Source of the DNA: Micrococcus sp. 2A
GTDB taxonomy: Bacteria; Actinomycetota; Actinomycetes; Actinomycetales; Micrococcaceae
Assembly (NCBI RefSeq): GCF_039519235.1
Contig: NZ_CP154351.1
Coordinates: 992,001 to 1,056,000, forward strand
Reading direction: 5' to 3'
DNA: 64,000 nt
The notes under the pieces are model-generated. The model did not search any database and was not told where the DNA came from. It worked only from the letters and a program-made list of their open reading frames with translations. Below are positions 17,555 through 26,308 of this stretch, piece after piece. Position numbers and translations under genes: made by a program. The stretch's first letter is position 1, and each line of letters begins with the position of its first letter.

Positions 17555-18726
17555 CCGCCACCCCCGAGGCCGTCCCGGCCGCCACCGTCCACGATGCCTC
17601 CGCCGCGGGCGGGCCCGCCGGCCGCCGCCCGCGCGTGCTCCTGCTGTTCGGCGGCCGCTCGAGCGAGCACCCCATCAGCTGCGTCACCGCCGCCGGTGTG
17701 CTGCACGCGGCGGACCCCGCGCGCTGGGACGTGGTGCCCGTGGGCGTCGCGCGCTCGGGCCTGTGGTCCCACGGCGAGGTGGACGTCGCGGGGTTCCGCC
17801 TCGACGCGGGCGAGCTCCCGGAGGTCCCCGAGCCGCAGGGCCCGGTGAGCGTGCGCACGCGCGCGGACGGCGCCGTCGAGCTCGTGGCCGAGGACGGCGC
17901 CTCCCTCGGGCCGGTGGACGTGGTGTTCCCCCTGCTGCACGGCCCGTTCGGCGAGGACGGGACGCTGCAGGGCATGTTCGAGTCCCTGGGCCTGCCCTAC
18001 GTGGGCTGCGGCGTGCTCGCCTCCGCCGTCGGCATGGACAAGCACTTCATGAAGGTGGCCTTCCAGGCCGCCGGCCTCGAGGTGGGGCCGTGGGAGACCA
18101 TCACGGACCGCCAGTGGGCGCGGGACCCCGAGGCCGCGCTCGAGCGCGCCGGCCGCCTCGCGCACCCGCTCTTCGTCAAGCCCGCCCGCGGCGGCTCCTC
18201 GTTCGGCATCACCCGCGTGGCCGAGGGCGAGGACCTGCGCGCCGCGATCGAGGAGGCGCGCCGCTACGACCCCAAGGTCGTGGTGGAGGCCGGCATCCTG
18301 GGCCGGGAGATCGAGTGCGCCGTCCTGGACGGCCACGGCACGGAGGCCCCGCGCGCCTCCCTGCCCGGGGAGATCGTGGTGAAGGGCTCCGAGGCCGGCC
18401 ACCAGTTCTACGACTTCGAGGCGAAGTACCAGGACCGCGAGGCCGCGCAGCTCTCCTGCCCGGCCGAGCTGCCCGAGGAGCAGATCGCGCGCCTGCGCGA
18501 GCTCGCCGTCACCGCCTTCGAGGCCGTGGACGGCTCCGGCCTGGGCCGCTGCGACTTCTTCCACACCCCGGACGGGCGCTGGGTCGTCAACGAGATCAAC
18601 ACGATGCCCGGCTTCACCCCGATCAGCATGTACCCCGCGATGTGGGAGCGCACGGGCCTGCCCTACGCCGAGCTCATCTCGGAGCTGCTGGACCTCGCGC
18701 TCGAGCGCGGCACCGGCCTGCACTGA
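17551..18726 (+). CDS. ddl: D-alanine--D-alanine ligase
   Basis: Ddl joins two D-alanines with ATP for the peptidoglycan stem peptide. The 391-residue protein has an Ala-rich extension of about 30 residues, then VLLLFGGRSSEHPISC. The ATP-grasp core follows with PLLHGPFGEDGTLQGMFE, LPYVGCGVLASAVGMDK, FVKPARGGSSFGITR, and the metal-binding end VVNEINTMPGFTPISMYP. The start ATG overlaps the gpsA stop. It ends a four-gene coupled block and faces the DUF3515 gene. Confidence 0.95.
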   Translation: MTATPEAVPAATVHDASAAGGPAGRRPRVLLLFGGRSSEHPISCVTAAGVLHAADPARWDVVPVGVARSGLWSHGEVDVAGFRLDAGELPEVPEPQGPVSVRTRADGAVELVAEDGASLGPVDVVFPLLHGPFGEDGTLQGMFESLGLPYVGCGVLASAVGMDKHFMKVAFQAAGLEVGPWETITDRQWARDPEAALERAGRLAHPLFVKPARGGSSFGITRVAEGEDLRAAIEEARRYDPKVVVEAGILGREIECAVLDGHGTEAPRASLPGEIVVKGSEAGHQFYDFEAKYQDREAAQLSCPAELPEEQIARLRELAVTAFEAVDGSGLGRCDFFHTPDGRWVVNEINTMPGFTPISMYPAMWERTGLPYAELISELLDLALERGTGLH

Positions 18727-18754
18727 GCCGGGCCGCGCCGCGCGGCGGGCGGCC

Positions 18755-19240
18755 TCAGCCCACGGGCGTCGCGTCCTCCAGGTTCACGCACGCGCGCTCG
18801 GCGGGGATGCGGGCCACGGCGGAGGACAGGCCGGTCATCACCGAGTCCGAGCTCGCCCGGTCCTTCGCGAAGAGCACCTCGACGGCGGGCGTGCGGCCGT
18901 ACGTGGTGAGGCGCCAGTTCGCGTCCTCGTCCCGCACCACCCAGTCCACCTCGTCCACGCGCAGGCACGGGTCCGTGGTGGGGCCGGGGGAGGGCACGCC
19001 GCAGCGCAGCACGACGGCCGCCGGGTCACCCCACACGGCGGTGGCCTGGCTGTCCGTGGGGCGCAACGGGAGGTCGGCCAGCTCGTCCGGCATGGCGACC
19101 ATGGCGGGGGCGCACGCGGGGTCCGCGGCGTCGGGGGCGGCCTCCACGGTGGCCGTGCGGCCGGAGCACGCGGTGGTGGCCAGGGCGACGGCGGCCAGCA
19201 GGGCGGACAGGCGGACCGGAGCGGGGACGCGGGACGGCAT
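18755..19240 (-). CDS. DUF3515 family lipoprotein
   Basis: The 161-residue protein has a lipoprotein signal peptide: a short basic N-terminus, hydrophobic LSALLAAVALATTAC, with the cysteine as the lipidation site. The mature part matches the DUF3515 pattern of actinobacteria: CAPAMVAMPDELADL, a VLRCGVP segment, then CLRVDEVDWVVRDED and a second cysteine pair near the end. The family is usually encoded next to ddl, as here, but its function is unknown. The ATG at 19240 follows TATCCT by six bases (GGGAGG lies between), so the message may be leaderless. Confidence 0.82.
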   Translation of the reverse strand: MPSRVPAPVRLSALLAAVALATTACSGRTATVEAAPDAADPACAPAMVAMPDELADLPLRPTDSQATAVWGDPAAVVLRCGVPSPGPTTDPCLRVDEVDWVVRDEDANWRLTTYGRTPAVEVLFAKDRASSDSVMTGLSSAVARIPAERACVNLEDATPVG

Positions 19241-19246
19241 CCTCCC

Positions 19247-19252
19247 AGGATA
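19247..19252 (-). promoter_or_regulatory. -10 element of the DUF3515 lipoprotein gene
   Basis: TATCCT on the minus strand ends six bases before the ATG at 19240. The intervening GGGAGG resembles a ribosome binding site, so either leaderless or very short-leader translation is possible. Confidence 0.4.
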
Positions 19253-19356
19253 GGGGGCGGGCCCTGTCGCGTCGCCCCGGTGGCCTAGCATGGACGGGAT
19301 CGACCCGCCGACCCGCGCGCCGCGTCCGGCGCCCCCGCCCAGCAGGAGTACACGCC

Positions 19357-20544
19357 GTGAACAGCGCCCCCGCCTCCGCACCGGACGAGACCCCGCACCG
19401 CGCGCCGCGCCGCCGCCGGCCCGTGCTGCTCATCGTCCTGGCCGTCCTCCTGGCCGCCCTGCTGGCCCTCGGCATCACCGCCGCCGTGTACCTCTCCGGT
19501 CTGGCCCGCTCGGTGGACGAGGACACCCAGCGCTTCGACGGCGGCGCGTTCCCCGCGGAGTCGCTGCGTCCGGCTGAGCCCGGGAAGGACGGCGCGGGAT
19601 CGGACGGCGACGGGAGCGGCGGGAACGACGGCAAGGGCGCGGCCGCCGGCAACGCCGCTCCCGGCGTGTGGACCCCCACCGCCCCGCCGCCCGGCGTGGA
19701 CCCGACGATGGCCGAGGCCGCCGCCCAGGGCCCCGAGGCCCCCTCTGCGGACGAGAAGGCGGACGGCGCCGCCGTCGACTTCCTCCTCGTGGGCGAGGAC
19801 GCCGGCGCGGAGGGCCGCGGCGAGACCGGCCGCTCCGACACGATGATGTGGGTCCACGTGCCCGGCGACCGCAGCCGCGTGGACGTCATGTCCGTCATGC
19901 GCGACCTCTGGGTGCCGATCCCCGGCCAGGGCGACCGCAAGGTCAACGCCGCCTACTCGCTCGGCGGGATCCCGTTGACCGTGAGCACCGTGGAGAACAT
20001 GTTCCAGGCGCGCGTGGACCATGTGGTGGCGGTGGACCTGGCCGGCTTCCAGGGCCTCGTGGACGCCCTCGGCGGCGTGACCGTGCAGAACCCCACCGCG
20101 TTCACCTCCACCGGCGGCGTGGACTTCCCGGCGGGGACGGTGCAGATGGACGGGGCGAAGGCCCTGGTCTACGCCCGTGAGCGCTACACCCTGCCGCGCG
20201 GCGACTACGACCGCGTGGAGAACCAGCAGCGCCTCGTCAAGGCGATCATGGCCGAGTTCCTCTCCATGGACACCCTCTCGGACCCGGGCCGCGTGCAGCA
20301 GTCCGTGGAGCGCTTCGCCCCCTACCTGACCCTGGACGACTCCCTGGACTCGGGCGCCCTCGCCTCCCTCGCGTGGTCCCTGCGCGACGCGCGGGACGCC
20401 CCGATCGTCACGAGCACCGTGCCCACGCTGGGCGTCGGCACGGCGGGGGACAACCAGTCCGTCGTGTGGCCCGACTGGGCCGGCATCCGCGCGATCGGCA
20501 AGGGCATCCGCACGGGCGGCCTCGGCGAGGTCGTCGGGCAGTGA
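19357..20544 (+). CDS. LytR-CpsA-Psr (LCP) family glycopolymer ligase
   Basis: LCP proteins transfer lipid-linked wall polymers onto peptidoglycan outside the membrane. This 395-residue protein has a short cytoplasmic tail, one membrane anchor (VLLIVLAVLLAALLALGI, about residues 26-48), a Gly/Asp-rich linker to about residue 135, then the LCP domain. Domain markers are GRSDTMMWVHV, SVMRDLWVPIPG, KVNAAYSLGG, VDALGGVTV and a YARERYTLPRGDYDRVENQQR block containing the conserved arginines. It starts at a GTG with AGGAG eight bases upstream. The next gene overlaps by four bases. A second LCP protein lies at 29.8 kb. Confidence 0.9.
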   Translation: MNSAPASAPDETPHRAPRRRRPVLLIVLAVLLAALLALGITAAVYLSGLARSVDEDTQRFDGGAFPAESLRPAEPGKDGAGSDGDGSGGNDGKGAAAGNAAPGVWTPTAPPPGVDPTMAEAAAQGPEAPSADEKADGAAVDFLLVGEDAGAEGRGETGRSDTMMWVHVPGDRSRVDVMSVMRDLWVPIPGQGDRKVNAAYSLGGIPLTVSTVENMFQARVDHVVAVDLAGFQGLVDALGGVTVQNPTAFTSTGGVDFPAGTVQMDGAKALVYARERYTLPRGDYDRVENQQRLVKAIMAEFLSMDTLSDPGRVQQSVERFAPYLTLDDSLDSGALASLAWSLRDARDAPIVTSTVPTLGVGTAGDNQSVVWPDWAGIRAIGKGIRTGGLGEVVGQ

Positions 20545-21545
20545 GCACCCCGAGCGGGCCGACGTCCGTGGAGCGCTGGCTGGTCCTCGCCGAGGACCTG
20601 GTCGGCCGTGCCGCGCCCCGCCTCAACGCCCTGAACGTCTTCCCGGTGCCGGACGCTGACACGGGGTCGAACATGCTCGCGACCCTGCGAGCCGCCCGCG
20701 CGGCCGCGGAGTCGGCGGAGACCGCTGACGTCGGGGCGGTCATGGCGCGGGTGGGCCGGGCCGCCCTGGACGCGGCGCACGGCAACTCGGGGACGCTCCT
20801 CGCCGTCGCCCTGGCCGGCGCGTCCGGGCCGCTGCGCGGCCGCCGGGAGGTGCGCGTGGCGGACCTGGCCGCGGCCTTCGGCGCGGCGGACGAGGCGGCG
20901 CGCGCCGCGCTCTCCGAGCCCCAGGAGGGCACCATCCTCACCGTGCTCACCGCGGCGGCCGAGAGCCTGGAGCGCTCGGCGGCCGAGGCGCCGTCGGGCA
21001 CCGGGGAGGACTCCCGGCTGGCGGACGCCGTCACCGCGATGGTGGCGGGCAGCCTGCGAGCGGTGGAGGGGACGGAGGCGCTCCTGCCCATGCTCGCGGA
21101 CGCCCACGTGGTGGACGCCGGCGCCGTGGGCCTGCTGTGGGTGCTCGAGGCCCTGCGCTCGGCCGTGACCGGCACCGAGGTGGACGCCGGGCTCGCCGCC
21201 GCTCTGCACGGGTACGCGGACGAGTCCCGCGAGGCCGTGGCCGCACCCGCGGGGCACGCGGCCGGCGCCGAGGTCATGGGCACCCTCGCGCTGACCCCCC
21301 TGGACGCCGCGGAGCTGCGCCGCCGCCTGGACGCGGTGGGGGACTCGCTGATCCTCGCCCCCGTGTCCAGGGAGCTGGACGAGCAGGGGCGGGTGCCGTG
21401 GCGCGTCCACGTGCACGTGCCCCGCGCCGAGGACGCCGTGGACGTGCTGCGCGCGGCGGGCGAGCCCGCGGGCCTGTCCGTCACAGACCTGAGCGCGCCG
21501 GCCCACGCGCACCGTCACGAGGCCGACGGGCGCCATGGCCGCTGA
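20541..21545 (+). CDS. DAK2 domain-containing protein (FakA-like, short form)
   Basis: A 334-residue protein whose first 190 residues are a DhaK/FakA-type L domain: NVFPVPDADTGSNML is the Mg-nucleotide binding motif (usually PDGDTGTN), followed by ALDAAHGNSGTLLAVALAG and VVDAGAVGLLWVLEAL. In FakA this domain phosphorylates fatty acids with a FakB partner; full FakA is near 550 residues, so the C-terminal module is much reduced here. The gene overlaps the LCP gene before it and recG after it, the standard actinobacterial order. Start GTG chosen from the four-base overlap. Confidence 0.82.
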   Translation: MSTPSGPTSVERWLVLAEDLVGRAAPRLNALNVFPVPDADTGSNMLATLRAARAAAESAETADVGAVMARVGRAALDAAHGNSGTLLAVALAGASGPLRGRREVRVADLAAAFGAADEAARAALSEPQEGTILTVLTAAAESLERSAAEAPSGTGEDSRLADAVTAMVAGSLRAVEGTEALLPMLADAHVVDAGAVGLLWVLEALRSAVTGTEVDAGLAAALHGYADESREAVAAPAGHAAGAEVMGTLALTPLDAAELRRRLDAVGDSLILAPVSRELDEQGRVPWRVHVHVPRAEDAVDVLRAAGEPAGLSVTDLSAPAHAHRHEADGRHGR

Positions 21546-23775
21546 CGTCGCCGTCACGGACCTGCCCCTCACCGAGGTGCTCTCCGGCACGCTGCCCGGG
21601 CGCCTCGAGAAGGAGCTCGGGCTCCGCACCGTCGGAGAGCTGCTGGACCACACGCCGCGCCGCTGGGTCGAGCGCGGGGAGCTGACGCCGATCGCGGCGC
21701 TCCCGTGGGACTCCGAGGTCACCGTGGTGGCCGTCGTCGAGTCCGTGAGCACCCGCCAGATGCGCAGCCGCGGCGGGTTCATCGTGGACGTGACCGTGGC
21801 GGACCCCTCCGTGGCCGGCGTGCCCGGGGCGAGCCTGTCCATGGCCTTCTTCAACGGCCACGACGCGCGCCGCCGCCTGGCCCCCGGCGTCACCGCCATG
21901 TTCCAGGGGAAGACCACCGAGTACCGCGGGCGGATCACGCTCAACAACCCGGACTTCGCGCTCCTGGACGACGACGTCGCGCCCGGCGAGGTGGACGTGC
22001 GCCCCGTGCCGATCTACCGCTCCACGGGCAAGCTGCCGAGCTGGACGGTCCGCTCGGCGCTCCAACGGGTCCTCGAGACCGTGGACCTGGACCGGATCCC
22101 GGAGCTCCTGACGCCCGAGATCCGCGCGATGACCGCCGCCGACCTCGACCTGGACGCACCCCTGCCCGGCACCGCCCAGGCCTACCGGGACCTCCACGCG
22201 CCGGACGACGTGGCCGACACCGGCCCCGCCCGCACGGCCCTCGCCCTGCGCGAGGCCCTCGTGGTGCAGGCCGCGCTGGCGTGGCGCCGCAGCCGAGAGC
22301 GGGCCGTCCCCGCGGTCCCGCGCCCGCCCCGCGCCGGCGGGCTGCGGGAGGCCCTCGACGCGCGCCTGCCCTTCACGCTGACCGCGGGCCAGCGGCGCGT
22401 GGGGGAGGAGCTCTCCGCCGAGCTCGCCCGCGAGAGGCCGATGAGCCGCCTGCTCCAGGGCGACGTGGGCGCGGGCAAGACCCTCGTGGCCCTGCGCGCG
22501 ATGCTCCAGGTGGTGGACGCCGGCGGCCAGGCCGCACTCGTGGCCCCCACGGAGGTCCTCGCCGCCCAGCACCACCGCGCCCTGCTGCGCCTCATGGGCC
22601 CGCTGGCCGACGACGGCGCCCGCGGGCTCGGCGGCGTCGGCACCCTCGGCCTCGACGACGGCCGGGAGGGTCCCCACACGGGCGTCGTCCTCGTGACCGG
22701 GTCCCAGCGGGTCGCCGCCCGGCGCGAGGCGCTGCTCGCGCTCGCCTCGGGGGAGGCGGGGATCGCCGTCGGGACGCACGCCCTGCTCTCGGACACGGTG
22801 GGGTTCGCGGAGCTCGCGCTCGCCGTGGTGGACGAGCAGCACCGCTTCGGCGTGGACCAGCGCGAGGCCCTGCGCCGCGCCAACCCGGGCACGCACCTGC
22901 TCGTCATGTCCGCCACGCCCATCCCGCGCTCGGTGGCCATGACCGTCTTCGGCGACCTCGACCTCACCGTCCTCGAGGGCCTGCCCTCCGGCCGCCAGCC
23001 GGTCACCACGCACGTCGCGCGGATGGCGCACGGCCCGCGCGTGATCGGGCGCGTGTGGGAGCTGATCGCGGAGCACGTCGCCGCGGGGCACCAGGCCTTC
23101 GTGGTGTGCCCGCGGATCGACCCGGACGACGCGGACCCGGGCCACGCGAACGTGACGGAGATGGCCCCGCGGCTCGAGGCGCTGCCCGCGCTCGCGGCCG
23201 CCCGCCCGGGCGGGGCGCGGATCGGGGTGGTGCACGGCCGAATGGACCAGGCCGAGCAGGACGCCGCGATGCAGGCGTTCGCGCGCGGGGAGACGGACGT
23301 GCTCGTGGCCACCACCGTCGTGGAGGTGGGCGTGGACGTGCCCAACGCCACCGTCATGGCCGTGCTGGACGCGGACGACTTCGGCCTCTCCACCCTCCAC
23401 CAGCTGCGGGGCCGCGTGGGCCGCGGCCCCGGCGCGTCCGTGTGCCTCCTGGCCACGCGCCTGCCGGACGGGCACGCCTCCCTGCGCCGCCTCGAGGTGC
23501 TCGAGCAGACCCAGGACGGTCTGCGGATCGCGCAGGAGGACCTGGCCCACCGCGGCGTCGGCGACGTCCTCGGGGCGCAGCAGTCCGGCCTGGCCTCCGG
23601 GCTGCGCCACGTGGACGTCATCGCGGACGCCCCGCTCATCGGCCTGGCCGCGGACGCCGTGGCGCGCATCATGGCGGCCGGCGAGGGGCTCTCCGCGCAC
23701 CCGGCGCTGGCCGCCGAGGTGACCCGCTGGGAGGGCGAGCACCTCACCGCCGCCGACTACCTCGAGAAGGGCTGA
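21535..23775 (+). CDS. recG: ATP-dependent DNA helicase RecG
   Basis: RecG reverses stalled replication forks and branch-migrates Holliday junctions. The 746-residue protein has the N-terminal wedge/OB domain (residues 1-260), then helicase domains. Walker A is LLQGDVGAGKTLVALRAM, the DEAH-type box reads VVDEQHRFGV as typical for RecG, and motif III is MSATPIPRS. Late motifs include VVEVGVDVPNATVM and QLRGRVGRGP. Lengths and order fit the family. It overlaps the DAK2 gene by 11 bases and precedes rsmD by four. Confidence 0.95.
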   Translation: MAADVAVTDLPLTEVLSGTLPGRLEKELGLRTVGELLDHTPRRWVERGELTPIAALPWDSEVTVVAVVESVSTRQMRSRGGFIVDVTVADPSVAGVPGASLSMAFFNGHDARRRLAPGVTAMFQGKTTEYRGRITLNNPDFALLDDDVAPGEVDVRPVPIYRSTGKLPSWTVRSALQRVLETVDLDRIPELLTPEIRAMTAADLDLDAPLPGTAQAYRDLHAPDDVADTGPARTALALREALVVQAALAWRRSRERAVPAVPRPPRAGGLREALDARLPFTLTAGQRRVGEELSAELARERPMSRLLQGDVGAGKTLVALRAMLQVVDAGGQAALVAPTEVLAAQHHRALLRLMGPLADDGARGLGGVGTLGLDDGREGPHTGVVLVTGSQRVAARREALLALASGEAGIAVGTHALLSDTVGFAELALAVVDEQHRFGVDQREALRRANPGTHLLVMSATPIPRSVAMTVFGDLDLTVLEGLPSGRQPVTTHVARMAHGPRVIGRVWELIAEHVAAGHQAFVVCPRIDPDDADPGHANVTEMAPRLEALPALAAARPGGARIGVVHGRMDQAEQDAAMQAFARGETDVLVATTVVEVGVDVPNATVMAVLDADDFGLSTLHQLRGRVGRGPGASVCLLATRLPDGHASLRRLEVLEQTQDGLRIAQEDLAHRGVGDVLGAQQSGLASGLRHVDVIADAPLIGLAADAVARIMAAGEGLSAHPALAAEVTRWEGEHLTAADYLEKG

Positions 23776-23779
23776 CCCC

Positions 23780-24367
23780 GTGTCCCGCATCATCGCCGGC
23801 GCCGCCGCCGGCCGCCCCCTGCGCTCCGTGCCCGGCACGGGCACCCGCCCCACGACGGACCGCACCAAGGAGGCCCTCTTCTCCTGGCTCTCCGCGCGGG
23901 ACTGGACGGACGGCACCCGCGTGCTCGACCTCTACGCCGGCTCCGGCTCGCTGGGGTGCGAGGCGGCGAGCCGGGGCGCGGCGAGCGTCGTGCTCGTGGA
24001 ACGGCACCGCCGCGCCGCCGAGGTGTGCCGCGCCAATGCGGCGATGGTCAACGAGGCGCTCGGGAGGACAGTGGTGAGCGTGCGTGCCTCCTCCGTCGAA
24101 CAGGTGCTCGCCGTCGGCGGGGCGCAGGGCCTCGAGGACGGAGGCGAGCCCGTGGACCTCATCCTCGCCGACCCGCCCTATCCCGAGGCGGGGGAGGCGT
24201 TCCACGCCGTCCTCGCCGCCGCCGCCGCGCGGCTCAGCCCCGGCGGGCTGCTCGTGCTGGAGCGCTCCGCGCGCGACCTGGCCCCGCGGCGCCCGGCCAC
24301 GCTCGAGGAGGTCGACGTGCGCGCGTACGGCGAGACCGCCCTCTACCTGTGGCAGGACGAGCGCTGA
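23780..24367 (+). CDS. rsmD: 16S rRNA (guanine(966)-N(2))-methyltransferase RsmD
   Basis: This SAM-dependent enzyme methylates G966 of 16S rRNA. It has 195 residues, the usual size, with IIAGAAAGRPL at the start, PTTDRTKEALFSWL, the SAM-binding loop VLDLYAGSGSLGCEAASRGA and the catalytic DPPYP motif (LILADPPYPE). GTG start four bases after recG. A GC-rich hairpin follows its stop. Confidence 0.93.
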   Translation: MSRIIAGAAAGRPLRSVPGTGTRPTTDRTKEALFSWLSARDWTDGTRVLDLYAGSGSLGCEAASRGAASVVLVERHRRAAEVCRANAAMVNEALGRTVVSVRASSVEQVLAVGGAQGLEDGGEPVDLILADPPYPEAGEAFHAVLAAAAARLSPGGLLVLERSARDLAPRRPATLEEVDVRAYGETALYLWQDER

Positions 24368-24374
24368 GCCCCGT

Positions 24375-24397
24375 GCCCCCGCTCGGCGGGCGGGGGC
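24375..24397. terminator. Bidirectional terminator between rsmD and the aminotransferase gene
   Basis: An 8-bp perfect stem GCCCCCGC/GCGGGGGC has a 7-base loop, in the 64-base gap between convergent genes. Confidence 0.45.
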
Positions 24398-24431
24398 CCG
24401 ACGGCACGAGGCCGCGCGGGAGAGGGGAGCG

Positions 24432-25679
24432 TCAGCCCCGGCGCAGGCGCGGCGCGGCCTCGGCGAGGCGCCGCATGCCCTCGGCCACCACGTCCTCGGA
24501 CTTGCAGAACGCCAGCCGCAGCCAGGAGGCGAGGTGGGCGTCGGCCGGATCGTCCGTCGGCCGGCACAGCGCGCACACCGGGATGCCCGCGACGCCGGCC
24601 TCGCGCACCCAGTCCTGCACGGCCGCCGAGGCGTCCGTCACGCCCCAGGGGGCCAGGTCCACCACCACGAAGTAGCCGGCGTCCGGCACCACGGGCTCCA
24701 GGCCCACGGCGCGCAGCCCCGCCACGAGGGTGTCCCGCGTGGCGCGGTACCGCTCCCGCTGCCCCACGAGGTGCGCCTCACCCCGCGGCAGGTAGGCGGC
24801 CATGGCCGCCTGGTAGGCCGGGCCCGTGGAGAAGGTGAGGTACTGCTTCACGGCGCGCACGGCGGCCACGAGCTCGGCGGGCCCGGCCAGCCAGCCCACC
24901 TTCCACCCGGTCACGGCGAACGCCTTCCCGGCCCCGGACGCCGTCAGGGCGATCTCCCGGGCCCCGGGGATCGAGCGCAGGGAGACGTGCTCGCCCTCGA
25001 ACACGAGGTGCTCGTACACCTCGTCGGAGAGGATCAGCACGCCGCGCTCCCGGCACAGCCGCACGATCTCCTCGAGCAGGGCGCGCGGGTACACCGCGCC
25101 GGTCGGATTGTGCGGGGTGTTGAGGATGAGCAGCCGGGTGCGGTCGGTCAGCGCCGCCGCGATCCGGGCAGGGTCGGGCAGGAACGCGGGCGGCTCCACG
25201 GGCACGGTCACGTGGCGGGCGCCGGCCAGGGCGACGGTCGCGGCGTGGGAGTCGTAGAACGGCTCCACCGTCACCACCTCGTCGCCGGGGCCGACGAGGG
25301 CCAGCACGGTGGCGGCGATCGCCTCCGTCACCCCGGCGGTGACCAGCAGCTCGGCGTCCGGGTCCTCCGTCACGCCCCAGTGCGCCCGCCGGTGCTCGAC
25401 GACGGCGCGGCGCAGCGCCGCGTCCCCGCCGCCGGGCGCGTACTGGTTCGGGCCCGCGAGGACGGCGTCCGCGGCCAGGCGCAGCAGGTCCGCGGGGCCG
25501 TCGGCGTCGGGGAAGCCCTGCCCCAGGTTCACGGCACCGTGCTCGGCCGCGAGGGCCGTCACCGTCTCGAAGACGGTGGGCGCGGGGACGCCCCCGCGCA
25601 GCAGCCCGGTGGCCTCGGCGGCGCGGCGCCATGGTCCGGGGACGGCGGCGGGAGTCGGGTGGGGGGCCGGGGTGTCCAT
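24432..25679 (-). CDS. Class I/II pyridoxal-phosphate aminotransferase
   Basis: This 415-residue fold-type I PLP enzyme resembles kynurenine, methionine or succinyl-diaminopimelate aminotransferases. It shows NLGQGFPDADGP near the N-terminus, NQYAPGGGDAALR, LNTPHNPTGAVYPR (PLP and substrate contacts), LSDEVYEHLVF, and the Schiff-base lysine region TASGAGKAFAVTGWKVGW. The amino-acid substrate cannot be fixed. The ATG at 25679 is chosen because TACAGT ends seven bases upstream; an earlier GTG at 25688 overlaps that box. It is a minus-strand insertion between rsmD and coaD, which are adjacent in many actinobacteria. Confidence 0.9.
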   Translation of the reverse strand: MDTPAPHPTPAAVPGPWRRAAEATGLLRGGVPAPTVFETVTALAAEHGAVNLGQGFPDADGPADLLRLAADAVLAGPNQYAPGGGDAALRRAVVEHRRAHWGVTEDPDAELLVTAGVTEAIAATVLALVGPGDEVVTVEPFYDSHAATVALAGARHVTVPVEPPAFLPDPARIAAALTDRTRLLILNTPHNPTGAVYPRALLEEIVRLCRERGVLILSDEVYEHLVFEGEHVSLRSIPGAREIALTASGAGKAFAVTGWKVGWLAGPAELVAAVRAVKQYLTFSTGPAYQAAMAAYLPRGEAHLVGQRERYRATRDTLVAGLRAVGLEPVVPDAGYFVVVDLAPWGVTDASAAVQDWVREAGVAGIPVCALCRPTDDPADAHLASWLRLAFCKSEDVVAEGMRRLAEAAPRLRRG

Positions 25680-25686
25680 GGCGGCC

Positions 25687-25692
25687 ACTGTA
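25687..25692 (-). promoter_or_regulatory. -10 element of the aminotransferase gene
   Basis: TACAGT on the minus strand ends seven bases before the ATG at 25679, suggesting leaderless transcription. Confidence 0.45.
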
Positions 25693-25762
25693 CTTTCCGG
25701 CCGGCCGGCCGGCTCGCGGGCGGGGGCGGAGAGCGGTCCTCGCCCCCGCCGGGCCCCCGGGG

Positions 25763-25768
25763 TAGGTT
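25763..25768 (+). promoter_or_regulatory. -10 element of coaD
   Basis: TAGGTT ends six bases before the coaD ATG at 25775. There is no ribosome binding site in between. Confidence 0.5.
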
Positions 25769-25774
25769 GGGCGC

Positions 25775-26308
25775 ATGCGTCGTGCCGTCTGCCCCGGATC
25801 CTTCGACCCGCTGCACAAGGGTCACGTCGAGGTCATCATGCGGGCCGCCAACCTCTTCGACGAGGTGATCGTGGCCGTCTCCGTGAACCCCAAGAAGACG
25901 TACCGGTTCACCGTGGACGAGCGCATCGAGATGGTCGAGGCCACGGTCTCCTCCCTGTCCGGCGTGAGCGCCCGGCCCATGGGGACCGGCCTGCTCGCCG
26001 AGTTCTGCCGCTCCGTGGGCGCGGACACCATCGTGAAGGGCCTGCGGGACGGCGCCGACCTCGCCTTCGAGGCGCCCATGGCCACGATGAACCGCCACCT
26101 CACGGGCGTGGAGACGGTCTACCTGCAGGCCGATCCGCGGTTCGCCCACCTCTCCTCCTCCCTCATCAAGGAGGTCCACGGCCTGGGCGGAGACGTCCGC
26201 GACTTCGTCCCCTCCGCCGTGCTGCGGCGCCTGAACGCCGCACCGTCCCCGTCGGCCGCCCCGTCCCCGTCCGCCGCCCCCGACCCGTCCAGGAGCACCC
26301 GTCCATGA
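25775..26308 (+). CDS. coaD: Phosphopantetheine adenylyltransferase
   Basis: CoaD makes dephospho-CoA from ATP and 4'-phosphopantetheine. It has the nucleotidyltransferase fold with CPGSFDPLHKGHVEV (the HxGH motif), a VSVNPKKTY segment, VKGLRDGADLAFE and the ISSTxIKE-like SSSLIKEVHGLGGDV. At 177 residues it is slightly longer than usual because of a C-terminal Pro/Ser/Ala repeat (APSPSA repeated). Its stop overlaps the galU start by four bases. Confidence 0.95.
   Translation: MRRAVCPGSFDPLHKGHVEVIMRAANLFDEVIVAVSVNPKKTYRFTVDERIEMVEATVSSLSGVSARPMGTGLLAEFCRSVGADTIVKGLRDGADLAFEAPMATMNRHLTGVETVYLQADPRFAHLSSSLIKEVHGLGGDVRDFVPSAVLRRLNAAPSPSAAPSPSAAPDPSRSTRP

Noticed and set aside
26245..26290. Short Pro/Ser/Ala repeat at the coaD C-terminus as a microsatellite or CRISPR-like array
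   Set aside because: It is only two to three copies of a CCGTCCCCGTC-type unit within a coding tail, with no spacers.
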